From Fibrella aquatilis (GTDB lineage: Bacteria > Bacteroidota > Bacteroidia > Cytophagales > Spirosomataceae): a stretch of 64,000 nt of DNA. Both the position numbers and the translations under genes were made by a program. The stretch lies in NCBI RefSeq assembly GCF_017353255.1, contig NZ_JAFMYU010000019.1, forward strand, positions 81,088 to 145,087. The letters are read 5' to 3'. The notes under the pieces were generated by a model. It was not told the origin of the DNA. It was given only the letters and a program-made list of their open reading frames with translations, and did no database searches. Of this stretch, positions 34,861 through 43,008 are shown piece after piece (the stretch's first letter is position 1; each line of letters starts with the position of its first letter).

Positions 34861-36288
34861 ATGCTTCCCATCATTCTACTTTCTCTTTCGGGCATTGCGT
34901 TGCTGTTTCTGGGTTTTCAGAAATCGCGGGCGTTGCTGCTGCCGGCTACCCTGCTGTTTGTGCTGATTGCGTTCGTTACTAATTTCCTGGATTGGGGAAA
35001 GACGTATATGTACTTCCGCGATATGCTGCTGGTGGATAACCTCGCCATGATTTTCACCGGCATTGTGTTGCTGTCTACGTTTATGGTGGTAGCCCTGTCG
35101 GGAAGTCTGGCCGATGACGAAGACGCGCAACCGGCTGAATATTACGCCATTCTATTGTTTTCGCTGGTGGGAGCCATCATGATGATCGGGTTTGAAAACC
35201 TGATTATGCTCTTTGTGGGCGTCGAAATCCTGTCGGTAGCCATGTACATCCTTACAGGCAGCGACAAGCGCAACCTCCGCTCTAACGAGGCGGCGCTGAA
35301 GTATTTTCTGATGGGGGCTTTTGCCACGGGTATTTTGCTATTTGGCATGGCCCTGCTCTACGGAGCCACCGGCTCGTTTGTTCTGTCGGGTATTGGCAAC
35401 TATGCCGTGGGGGCTACCAACGCGGGCGGGTCCATGCTGCTGTTCTACGTAGGCATGTTTATGCTACTCATCGGAATGCTATTTAAAGTGTCGGCGGCGC
35501 CGTTCCACTTCTGGACCCCCGACGTGTATGACGGGGCACCTTCGCTCTTTACCGCCTATATGTCGACGGTAGTGAAAACGGCTGGTTTTGCGGCCTTGCT
35601 GCGCATCCTGACGGTTTCGTTCAGTGGTGTGTACAACTTCTGGTGGGTGGCTCTGGCGGCGGTGACGGTGCTCACGCTGCTTATCGGCAATATTACGGCG
35701 GTGTACCAGACCAGTTTCAAGCGCATGATGGCTTATTCTAGTATTTCACACGCGGGCTATTTGCTCGTTGGGTTGGTGGGCTTGTCGCAGGCGTCGAAGC
35801 AGGCGATTGCGTTTTATTCACTGGCTTACTCGTTGTCAACCATTGCTGCTTTTGGCGTACTGATGCTGGTGGCTCGCAATAGGCCGCTCAACGCAGTAGC
35901 CTTCGGTGACCAAACCACGCTGGCCCGCACCGACGAAAACTACGATGCCTTTAACGGCCTGGCCCGGAAAAACCCACTCCTGGGCTTTGTTATGGCTGTT
36001 TCTATGCTGTCGCTGGCGGGCATTCCGCTCACGGCGGGTTTCTGGGGTAAGTTTATGGTCTTTTCAGCTGCCGCCGACCGTGGGGCTATCTGGCTACTGG
36101 TGGTGGCCGTGCTGATGTCGGCGGTGGGTATCTACTATTATTTCCGGGTGGTCATTGCTATGTACTTCCGAGAGGGGCAGACAGACGAAATTCGCGTGGC
36201 ACCGTTCTATAAAATTGTATTGATTGCCGCTACGGTGCTGACGTTACTACTAGGCTTGCTGCCTAACTTATTTCAAGGGGGGATTTAG
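34861..36288 (+). CDS. nuoN: NADH-quinone oxidoreductase subunit N
   Basis: 475 aa, about 14 transmembrane helices. Third antiporter-like subunit: FVGVEILSVAMYILTGSDKRNLRSNEAALKYF and the FHFWTPDVYDGAPSLFTAYMSTVVKTAG block. An open frame from 34753 translates the repeat R9, but this N-terminus is not family-like, so ATG 34861 is used. The TAG stop (36286-36288) overlaps the start of repeat R10. Confidence 0.96.
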   Translation: MLPIILLSLSGIALLFLGFQKSRALLLPATLLFVLIAFVTNFLDWGKTYMYFRDMLLVDNLAMIFTGIVLLSTFMVVALSGSLADDEDAQPAEYYAILLFSLVGAIMMIGFENLIMLFVGVEILSVAMYILTGSDKRNLRSNEAALKYFLMGAFATGILLFGMALLYGATGSFVLSGIGNYAVGATNAGGSMLLFYVGMFMLLIGMLFKVSAAPFHFWTPDVYDGAPSLFTAYMSTVVKTAGFAALLRILTVSFSGVYNFWWVALAAVTVLTLLIGNITAVYQTSFKRMMAYSSISHAGYLLVGLVGLSQASKQAIAFYSLAYSLSTIAAFGVLMLVARNRPLNAVAFGDQTTLARTDENYDAFNGLARKNPLLGFVMAVSMLSLAGIPLTAGFWGKFMVFSAAADRGAIWLLVVAVLMSAVGIYYYFRVVIAMYFREGQTDEIRVAPFYKIVLIAATVLTLLLGLLPNLFQGGI

Positions 36289-36461
36289 TTTGTAGTTGGT
36301 GGTTTGTAGTTGCTTCGCGCTCTAGGCCCCTCGACTGCGCTCGGGGTGACAGGGAACTAGATTCAACTCAAGAGGATTGCTTAGCGGCTTGTCACCCCGA
36401 GCGCAGTCGAGGGGCCTAGAGCGCGAAGCAACTACAAACCACCAACTACAGACCACCAACT
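36287..36461. repeat. large inverted repeat R10
   Basis: Left arm 36287-36350 (64 bp) and right arm 36391-36461 (71 bp). The inner 37 bp are perfect (core CCCCTCGACTGCGCTCGGGG then TGAC), and the outer heptamers (TAGTTGG, TGGTTTG) match except that the right arm has exactly one extra 7-bp unit. Loop of 40 bases. It begins at the nuoN stop. GTTGCTTCGC is shared with R5. Confidence 0.93.
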
Positions 36462-36521
36462 CCCAATTGTCCCGTTAGCTCAGTCAGGTAAGTTAATTGA
36501 GTTGAAAAAAGCGCCGGTCTG

Positions 36522-36529
36522 TACCTTTG
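36522..36529 (+). promoter_or_regulatory. -7 promoter element for the GtrA gene
   Basis: TACCTTTG matches TAnnTTTG; a TTG lies 17 or 22 bases upstream (36502 or 36497). Confidence 0.5.
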
Positions 36530-36563
36530 CGGCATTAAACGGACCAACCCCAATTCATTCATC

Positions 36564-37073
36564 GTGCAGCCAGTTGATATCAGCATCGTGCAGACAGACA
36601 AATACAAAGCGCCACGGGAGTTTTTCTCCTTCTTCCTGACGGCGTTGCTCGGTGCCTCCATCAACTTTGTGAGTCGCATTCTCTACCGCGAATTTTTTAC
36701 CATTGACTACAGTACGAGCGTTTTATTTGGCTACCTCACGGCCACTGTGCTAACGTTCATTCCCACCAAAAAATATGCCTTTGCCGCTGGTAATACAGGT
36801 AACACGAAGCGAGAAGCAGTTAAATTTCTGATCATAGCTGGTGTGGCGCTAATTGTACAGGTATATGTAGCCAAGCTGACACTAGAATACGTGGCCAATC
36901 CGCTCTTCCCCGGCCTGTCTAAAATTTGGCGCGAAACAGGGTCACACGTGGTCGGTATGGGCCTAAGTTTCCTGGCCAATTTCTTTGGCCATAAGCTGCT
37001 CACCTTCCGTAGTACGGGCGTGTATGACCGCATAAAATCGCGCACGAATCGACAGGATCAGGACACTTTCTAG
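36564..37073 (+). CDS. GtrA family membrane protein
   Basis: 169 aa, four transmembrane helices. FFLTALLGASINFVSRILYRE and the later LSFLANFFGHKLLTFRS fit the GtrA pattern of flippase-like proteins for lipid-linked sugars. The start is GTG 36564; a GTG at 36588 is an alternative. It has its own promoter. No partner glycosyltransferase is next to it, so the glycan is unknown. Confidence 0.8.
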   Translation: MQPVDISIVQTDKYKAPREFFSFFLTALLGASINFVSRILYREFFTIDYSTSVLFGYLTATVLTFIPTKKYAFAAGNTGNTKREAVKFLIIAGVALIVQVYVAKLTLEYVANPLFPGLSKIWRETGSHVVGMGLSFLANFFGHKLLTFRSTGVYDRIKSRTNRQDQDTF

Positions 37074-37148
37074 CCGAACTCTATAGAACTAGTTTTCTGT
37101 AATTTTTCAAGACAACAGGCCGTTTTGAAAAGATTTTGGCCCTCTATA

Positions 37149-37179
37149 TTGCACATAACCAAGGCAGTAGCTACTTTTG
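37149..37179 (+). promoter_or_regulatory. promoter of the small lipoprotein gene
   Basis: TTG at 37149-37151, 20-base spacer, then TACTTTTG at 37172-37179: the best full match to the Bacteroidota -33/-7 promoter in the window. Confidence 0.6.
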
Positions 37180-37213
37180 CGGCGGAAACTTTAAAGCCAC
37201 CAAGACGAGTACC

Positions 37214-37426
37214 ATGAAAAAAATTATCGCCCTCCTGTTCGTAGGCAGCGTTCTGACGTTCGCCGCTTGCCAAAGCAAACCCAAGACGGAAGAAGCCGCT
37301 GTCGATTCAACGGCTGCAGCGCTTGACTCATCAGCCGCCGCTGCTGACACGTCGGCTAAGGCCGCTGTTGACTCAGCGTCTGCTTCGATGTCAGCCGTTG
37401 CCCCTGCCGACAGCGCGAAGAAGTAA
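37214..37426 (+). CDS. small Ala/Ser-rich lipoprotein
   Basis: 70 aa. Signal peptide MKKIIALLFVGSVLTFAAC with lipobox cysteine C19, then a low-complexity tail rich in Ala, Ser, Asp and Thr (EEAAVDSTAAALDSS repeats of roughly eight residues). It may be an abundant surface or periplasmic spacer lipoprotein; function unknown. A strong promoter in front and a strong terminator behind make it a monocistronic unit. Confidence 0.75.
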   Translation: MKKIIALLFVGSVLTFAACQSKPKTEEAAVDSTAAALDSSAAAADTSAKAAVDSASASMSAVAPADSAKK

Positions 37427-37450
37427 TTCGTTGCCCACCGGCAACTACTC

Positions 37451-37482
37451 AAAAAGCCCTATTTTCGTAGGGCTTTTTTTTT
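37451..37482 (+). terminator. rho-independent terminator after the small lipoprotein gene
   Basis: Stem 37451-37461 with 37468-37478, six-base loop, and a run of about ten T (to 37483). Confidence 0.9.
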
Positions 37483-37489
37483 TACACCG

Positions 37490-38122
37490 TTGCTGCACCT
37501 ACTCACGTCCCATATTCCGGCGGTTGCCTTGCCCTACTGCGAGCAACTCCACGTTCAATACCCCTTTCAGTTTCGGGTGGTGCGGCCCCGCCGCACCCGC
37601 TTCGGTGATTTCCGTGTGCTGCCCGACCGGTCGATGCACATCACTGTCAACGCCGACCTGAACCCCTACGCCTTCCTGCTAACGTACGTGCATGAGGTGG
37701 CCCACTGTGCGGTGTACCGTACCTACAAACGGCCGGGACCGCCGCACGGAAAAATTTGGCAGACTATGTTTCAGCGGTTGATGACCCCGCTGCTCACCGA
37801 GGCCGTTTTTCCGCCTGATCTGCTGCCGTTGCTGCAACGCTATTTTCAGAAGCCTGCTGCCACCACAGCCGGGCACCCTGCCCTGCGGCAGGCGCTTCGC
37901 CAATATGACCCTGCGTCAACGCAATTGACTGACAAACAGTGCGTTGTTAACGTTGGGAAACCCCTTTGGACGCTGCCTGACGGGCAACCCTTTGTATTTC
38001 AGAAAAAAACCTTCGTGCGGGGTAAGCTCCGGCGTACGCGCGTCGTTTGTAAAGAAGTGCGCACCGGCCGCTCCTACGCCATCCTGGCCGACGTGCGGGT
38101 GGAAGTATTGAATGCACAATGA
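37490..38122 (+). CDS. SprT-like zinc metallopeptidase domain protein
   Basis: 210 aa. The HEVAHC motif gives the HExxH zinc site near residue 69, preceded by MHITVNADLNPYAFLLTYV as in SprT/Spartan proteases. The C-terminal part (KTFVRGKLRRTRVVCKEVRTGRSY) resembles the small zinc-binding-like tail of SprT proteins but without its cysteines. The start appears to be TTG 37490, since no ATG lies before the domain; this start is close to the upstream terminator. The TGA stop (38120-38122) is inside repeat R11. Confidence 0.8.
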   Translation: MLHLLTSHIPAVALPYCEQLHVQYPFQFRVVRPRRTRFGDFRVLPDRSMHITVNADLNPYAFLLTYVHEVAHCAVYRTYKRPGPPHGKIWQTMFQRLMTPLLTEAVFPPDLLPLLQRYFQKPAATTAGHPALRQALRQYDPASTQLTDKQCVVNVGKPLWTLPDGQPFVFQKKTFVRGKLRRTRVVCKEVRTGRSYAILADVRVEVLNAQ

Positions 38123-38247
38123 ATAATGCACAATGTACAATGACTATCTGGCATAGGCTCTCTGCGTTAACAGCAGCTTCAGATATACGGATGAGGTTAT
38201 GCCAATGGTCACTCACATTGTTCATTGTTCATTGTTCATTGTTCATT
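38111..38247. repeat. heptamer inverted repeat R11 spanning sprT stop and porU start
   Basis: Left arm 38111-38145 is five AATGNNN heptamers (AATGCAC, AATGAAT); the right arm 38213-38247 is four exact GTTCATT units after a CTCACATT-like one. The arms are imperfect complements. The left arm contains the sprT stop and the overlapping ATGA; the right arm lies in the porU signal peptide. Confidence 0.85.
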
Positions 38248-41200
38248 CCTTTAAAAGCCCAATCCGTGCTGCAAACGGGCAAATGGTTTAAAATTGGGGT
38301 GTTGGGAACGGGGGTGTATAAGTTGGATTATGCTACGCTGACGCAGCTTGACCCTGTTTTTAAAACCGCCGACCCGCGTCAGTTTCGCATCTATGGCAAT
38401 GGTGGTGCCCCGCTGCCACAGGCCAACAGTGCCCCCCGCGCCACAGACTTGACCGAAAACGCGATTCAGATAACGGGCGAAAGCGATGGCCGGTTAGATG
38501 CCGCCGACGCGCTTTATTTCTACGCCGCCGGACCCAAAACGGTCTATTTCGACAAGGCCGAGAAACGCCTGCGTCATCAGCTTAACCCCTATGCCGACAC
38601 CGCGTTTTATTTCCTGACCATTACCGACGGTCCCGGCAAGCGCATTACCACGCGAGCCGCAGGTGCGCCGCCAAACAACCGGGTCATCACTACCTACGAC
38701 CACTACGATTTCTACGAACGCGACACCACCACGCTGACCAATTCGGGGCGGCAGTGGTGGGGCGATTATTTTGGCACCTACCCGCAGCAGATTTTTCCGT
38801 TTATGGTGCCGGGGCGGGTGCTGGGTGCGCCGAGTATTGTGGCGCTGACTATGGTGGGAGTGGCCCCGCGGAGTTCGTCGGTTTCATTGTCGCTGAACAG
38901 TGCCGACCTGGGCACAGCCAAATTCGATAGCGTCAGTGCCTATGAGTTCGCGCCGCGCGGGTCGTATCGGCAACTGGTTAGTCGGTCGGTATTGCCCACT
39001 GCGACAGACGAGCTACGTTTTACGATCACGTTTAACCGGGATGGCAACGGCGGTGGTGCGGCCTACATGGATTATTTCAGTATCCAGACCCCCCGCGAAA
39101 TCCGGCAATATGACCGGCCCGCTACCGTGCGGGGTGGGGCGGGGCAGTACATCGCCAAACAGGCCACCATCGATTTGCTGATCTGGAACATCACCAACGT
39201 CACTCAGCCCGTTCAACAGGCCTACACGCTGACTAACGGCCAGGCTACCTGGTCGGCTCCGGATAGTTCGGCGTTTTTGCTGCACACGCTGGCGATGGCT
39301 GGTGCCCCGGTGTCGGTGAAAGCGCTGCCAAACCAGAATATCCGGGCGGCTACAACGCCTAACCTGCTCATAATCACACCCGATGCCTGGCGCGATCAGG
39401 CCGAGCGGCTGGCTGGCTTTCGGCGCAGGAATGATAACCTGACGGTGCTGGTAGTCACCACGGCGCAGGTGTACAACGAATTTTCGTCGGGCCAAACCGA
39501 CCCCACGGCCCTGCGCGATGCCTGCCGATATTTCGATAAAAAACAGCCCGGCACCCTGCGCTACTTGCTGCTCATGGGCGACGCCAGTTTCGACTACCGC
39601 AACAAAACATTGTCAGTCACGCCCGCGCAGTTGCCCAACCTGATTCCTACCTACGAAAGTCGCGAGTCGCTCGACCCGGTGCGGAGCTTCACGTCTGACG
39701 ATTATTTTGGGTTTTTGCAGGACGACGCCGGCGAATGGGTAGAGAATGCGTCCGGCAACCACCCGCTCGACATTGGGGTGGGGCGTTTGGCCGTGAAAAC
39801 CCCCGCCGAAGCCCGCAACGTGGTGGATAAGCTCATCCGATACACCTCCGATACCCGCCTCCTGGGCGACTGGCGCACCCGCCTGATGCTCGTAGCCGAC
39901 GACGGCGACGGCAACATCCACCAGGAGCAGGCCGACCAACTGGCCAGTCTGGTAGAGCGCCACCACCCCGAACTAAGGCCCCAACGTCTGTTTCTGGATA
40001 CCTTTAAACAAGATACCATTCAGCTACCCGGTCAGCCCGCCAACTACATTACGGAGCGAGCGCCCCTGGTGAATCAGACCGTTAACCGTGCCGTAGATGA
40101 GGGGCGGCTCATTATCAACTATGCCGGACACGGCGGCACCACAGGCTGGGCGCAGGAACAGATTCTGACCGTTGGCGATATTTTGTCATGGAAAAACACC
40201 CGGTTGCCGCTCTTCGTGACGGCTACCTGCCAGTTTGGGCGCTACGACGACCCCAGCGTGGTGTCGGGGGCCGAACTGGCGCAACTGGACCGGGGCGGGG
40301 CCATTGGGCTACTCACCACCGCCCGTCCGGTGTATGCTAATACCAATTTCATGCTTAACACAGCCTTCTACGGAGCCATTTTTAAAGCCGTAGAGGGCAA
40401 GATTCTGCGGCTGGGCGACGTAATGCGGGATACTAAAAACAACAGCTTTAGCGACGTGTTGAACCGAAATTTTACCCTCCTCGGCGACCCCTCTATGGCC
40501 ATGGCCGCGCCCCGGCTGTCAGTGGCGTTTACGCAGGTGAATGGCCGGGCTACTCCCACCGTGCGGCTCGACACCCTCCGGGCTGACCAGTTAGCGAAGC
40601 TAAAAACAGATACCCTGAGCGGTGGTCAGCGCGTAACGCTTTCGGGCGAGGTAAGAACCCTGACAACGGCTCAGCTTCAGACCGGTTTCAACGGCACGGT
40701 GCGCGTGGTGGTCTATGACAAACCCCTCAACCTGCTCACGCGCGGCACCGAGCGCACGAATCCGTTTCCGTACCGTGCCTATGAAAGTGTACTCTATGCG
40801 GGCAATGCCCTGGTGCAACAGGGTCGTTTTTCGGTGGCGTTTACCGTACCGGCCGACGTGAATCCGGCGGTAGGCTTTGGCCGGGTGTATGCCTATGCCG
40901 TCCGAGCCGACAGCACTGCTGATGCCGTTGGGGGTTACCAGAGCCTTGTTTTTGGTGGAAAAAGTACGCTGCCTGCCGATACCCGCCCACCCAGCCTGAC
41001 GCTCTCGCTGGTGGGTGCCGACCCCGCCGCCACCCGCCCGCAGGTGCCCGGCCCGGTGGTGAATGTGCGTGTGCAGGTGGCCGACGACACTGGCGTGAAC
41101 CTGACGCAGACCACGGCTAACCACGGCCCCACACTGCAACTTGACAACAACGCCCCCGTGCGCATTGCCGATTACTACAGCGGAACGGCCGACGGGCGGG

Positions 41201-41631
41201 GTGGCGAATTTGTTTTTCCGGTGCGTGATCTGACTCCGGGCACCTACCTGGTGCGGGTGCGGGTATTCGATCTTAACAATAATCCCGCCGATGCCACGTT
41301 GACATTTAGCGTATCGGACCAGCCCCCAATGAGCCTCCAAAACCTCGTTTCTGTGCCTAATCCAATGCGCGAGCAGGGTCAGTGGCAGTTTTTGCACAAC
41401 CGCCCCGGCCAAAATTTGACGCTCACCTGGCAACTAGCCGATCTGAAAGGACGGATATTGACTGAGCGGCAGCAAACCTGCTACGACTGCCCCGGCACGG
41501 TTACTGTAGAGGGGTGGAATGGTATACAGTTTCCGTTACCTACTGGCATGTACCTCTTGCGTCTCCGTGCCACTATCAACGAAACGGCCGAACAGGCTAC
41601 CGCCACCAGTCGTGTACTCAAAGTAGACTAA
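38191..41631 (+). CDS. porU: type IX secretion system sortase PorU
   Basis: 1146 aa from ATG 38191. The signal peptide is residues 1-23, with hydrophobic core LFIVHCSLFI. An N-terminal beta domain is followed by a C25 gingipain-like protease domain with H647 (NYAGHGG) and C680 (TATCQFG). The C-terminus has a VPNPM element and sorting-domain-like strands. PorU is the surface sortase that cleaves T9SS cargo CTDs and attaches them to lipopolysaccharide. ATG 38119 (overlapping sprT stop) would add 24 residues and is less likely. porV follows directly. Confidence 0.93.
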   Translation: MRLCQWSLTLFIVHCSLFIPLKAQSVLQTGKWFKIGVLGTGVYKLDYATLTQLDPVFKTADPRQFRIYGNGGAPLPQANSAPRATDLTENAIQITGESDGRLDAADALYFYAAGPKTVYFDKAEKRLRHQLNPYADTAFYFLTITDGPGKRITTRAAGAPPNNRVITTYDHYDFYERDTTTLTNSGRQWWGDYFGTYPQQIFPFMVPGRVLGAPSIVALTMVGVAPRSSSVSLSLNSADLGTAKFDSVSAYEFAPRGSYRQLVSRSVLPTATDELRFTITFNRDGNGGGAAYMDYFSIQTPREIRQYDRPATVRGGAGQYIAKQATIDLLIWNITNVTQPVQQAYTLTNGQATWSAPDSSAFLLHTLAMAGAPVSVKALPNQNIRAATTPNLLIITPDAWRDQAERLAGFRRRNDNLTVLVVTTAQVYNEFSSGQTDPTALRDACRYFDKKQPGTLRYLLLMGDASFDYRNKTLSVTPAQLPNLIPTYESRESLDPVRSFTSDDYFGFLQDDAGEWVENASGNHPLDIGVGRLAVKTPAEARNVVDKLIRYTSDTRLLGDWRTRLMLVADDGDGNIHQEQADQLASLVERHHPELRPQRLFLDTFKQDTIQLPGQPANYITERAPLVNQTVNRAVDEGRLIINYAGHGGTTGWAQEQILTVGDILSWKNTRLPLFVTATCQFGRYDDPSVVSGAELAQLDRGGAIGLLTTARPVYANTNFMLNTAFYGAIFKAVEGKILRLGDVMRDTKNNSFSDVLNRNFTLLGDPSMAMAAPRLSVAFTQVNGRATPTVRLDTLRADQLAKLKTDTLSGGQRVTLSGEVRTLTTAQLQTGFNGTVRVVVYDKPLNLLTRGTERTNPFPYRAYESVLYAGNALVQQGRFSVAFTVPADVNPAVGFGRVYAYAVRADSTADAVGGYQSLVFGGKSTLPADTRPPSLTLSLVGADPAATRPQVPGPVVNVRVQVADDTGVNLTQTTANHGPTLQLDNNAPVRIADYYSGTADGRGGEFVFPVRDLTPGTYLVRVRVFDLNNNPADATLTFSVSDQPPMSLQNLVSVPNPMREQGQWQFLHNRPGQNLTLTWQLADLKGRILTERQQTCYDCPGTVTVEGWNGIQFPLPTGMYLLRLRATINETAEQATATSRVLKVD

Positions 41632-41659
41632 ACGTTTTTTCTATACACCAGAAACCTTG

Positions 41660-41667
41660 TATTTTTG
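41660..41667 (+). promoter_or_regulatory. -7 promoter element for porV
   Basis: TATTTTTG matches TAnnTTTG, 59 bases before the porV ATG. Confidence 0.4.
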
Positions 41668-41726
41668 ACGGTCGCAGCATCAGGTCTCATTGGCCTGCTT
41701 ACTGACCGGCCATTAGAACTGACTCT

Positions 41727-42947
41727 ATGAAGCGTATCTTTTCCTGCCTTTTGCTCGGTGCAGGCTACTTTATTTCACTAACCACCGCATCGGCCCAAGC
41801 TACGGGGACAAACCTGTCTGGTCAGCCCATACGTGTGCCCAACTCGGCAACACCTTTTCTGAACTTCACGCCCGATGCCCGTTCGGGTGCGCTGGGCGAT
41901 GCCGGGGTGGCGCTCGATAACGCCGATGCTAACTCCATTTTCTGGAACCCCTCGAAACTGGTCTATGCCAAACAGGATGCCGGTGCGTCGGTTTCGTATA
42001 CCCCCTGGCTTCGCGACCTCATCGGCGATATGTATTATGGCTACTTTTCGGGTTATAAAAAGCTGGGAAAAGACCAGGCCATTGGTCTGTCGCTGCTGTA
42101 CTTCGACCTGGGTACCATCAACTTCACCACGTCGCAAGGGCTTTCGGCGGGGTCGTTCAACTCACGTGAGTACGCCCTTACGGCAAGTTATTCGCGGCGG
42201 CTGGCCAAGAATTTTTCGATGGGCGTAAACCTGAAATACCTGAACTCGAACTTGGGAGCGGGCACGTCTGTCAATGGTACGCCTATTGAAGCTGGTTCTA
42301 CCGCCGCTGCCGACATCAGCGCCTATTACAACAATTCATCGCGTGATGCCGTAACGGGCAAAGGCGTTAGCTGGGCATATGGCCTGATGATCTCTAACCT
42401 GGGTGGCCGGATCAATTACGGCAGTGCCGAGTTGTACTACATCCCTACGAATTTCCGGTTGGGTGGTTTATTTACCTACCACGTAGATACCTACAACAAG
42501 TTCAACTTTGTGCTTGACCTCAACAAACTGATGGTGCCCACGCCGCCTGAATACGGTGATCCTGTAAACGGGGTTCGACCGATTAGGCGGGGACAAGACC
42601 CAAACCGCCCCTTCTTTAGTGCTGTATTTGGCTCCTTCGCCGACGCACCGGGTGGATTTTCAGAAGAGCTGAAAGAAATTACCCTCTCTACCGGGGCCGA
42701 ATATTGGTACAACGATCAGTTTGCCGCCCGCGTGGGTTACTTCGGCGAATCAATCGAAAAAGGAGGACGGCAGTATGTAACGGCGGGTATTGGTGCCCGG
42801 CTGTCTACGCTGGGGGTCGATTTTTCGTATCTGTTGCCTGTTCGGTCGGGTAGTCCACTAGCCAATACCCTGCGGCTGTCGCTGCTGTTTAATTTCAACA
42901 AAGGGCAGCGCGTAGCAGAAGACACTGAAACTGCCGATACTAATTAG
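41727..42947 (+). CDS. porV: type IX secretion system outer-membrane protein PorV
   Basis: 406 aa. Signal peptide 1-24, then the PorV/LptO start VPNSATPFLNFTPDARSGALGD. It is a 14-stranded FadL-like outer-membrane barrel; repeated aromatic-ended strands (WAYGLMISNLGG, GLFTYHVD, LRLSLLFNFNK) are visible. PorV collects cargo from the translocon and delivers it to PorU. It lies 95 bases after porU, as is common in the phylum. Confidence 0.95.
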   Translation: MKRIFSCLLLGAGYFISLTTASAQATGTNLSGQPIRVPNSATPFLNFTPDARSGALGDAGVALDNADANSIFWNPSKLVYAKQDAGASVSYTPWLRDLIGDMYYGYFSGYKKLGKDQAIGLSLLYFDLGTINFTTSQGLSAGSFNSREYALTASYSRRLAKNFSMGVNLKYLNSNLGAGTSVNGTPIEAGSTAAADISAYYNNSSRDAVTGKGVSWAYGLMISNLGGRINYGSAELYYIPTNFRLGGLFTYHVDTYNKFNFVLDLNKLMVPTPPEYGDPVNGVRPIRRGQDPNRPFFSAVFGSFADAPGGFSEELKEITLSTGAEYWYNDQFAARVGYFGESIEKGGRQYVTAGIGARLSTLGVDFSYLLPVRSGSPLANTLRLSLLFNFNKGQRVAEDTETADTN

Positions 42948-42969
42948 TCTACCTTACCCCATAAATAAC

Positions 42970-43005
42970 ACCGGCAGCTCATGCAAATGGGTTGCCGGTT
43001 TTTTT
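42970..43005 (+). terminator. rho-independent terminator after porV
   Basis: Stem ACCGGCA (42970-42976) with TGCCGGT (42993-42999), loop of 16 bases, then seven T. Confidence 0.8.
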
Positions 43006-43008
43006 ATT

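Noticed and set aside
236..36461. Repeats as rho-independent terminators
   Set aside because: Most stems lack a T-run, and two sit inside the nuo cluster; separate typical terminators exist elsewhere in the window.
40600..41433. 277-residue frame antisense to porU
   Set aside because: No domain is visible and it overlaps the clear PorU reading frame.
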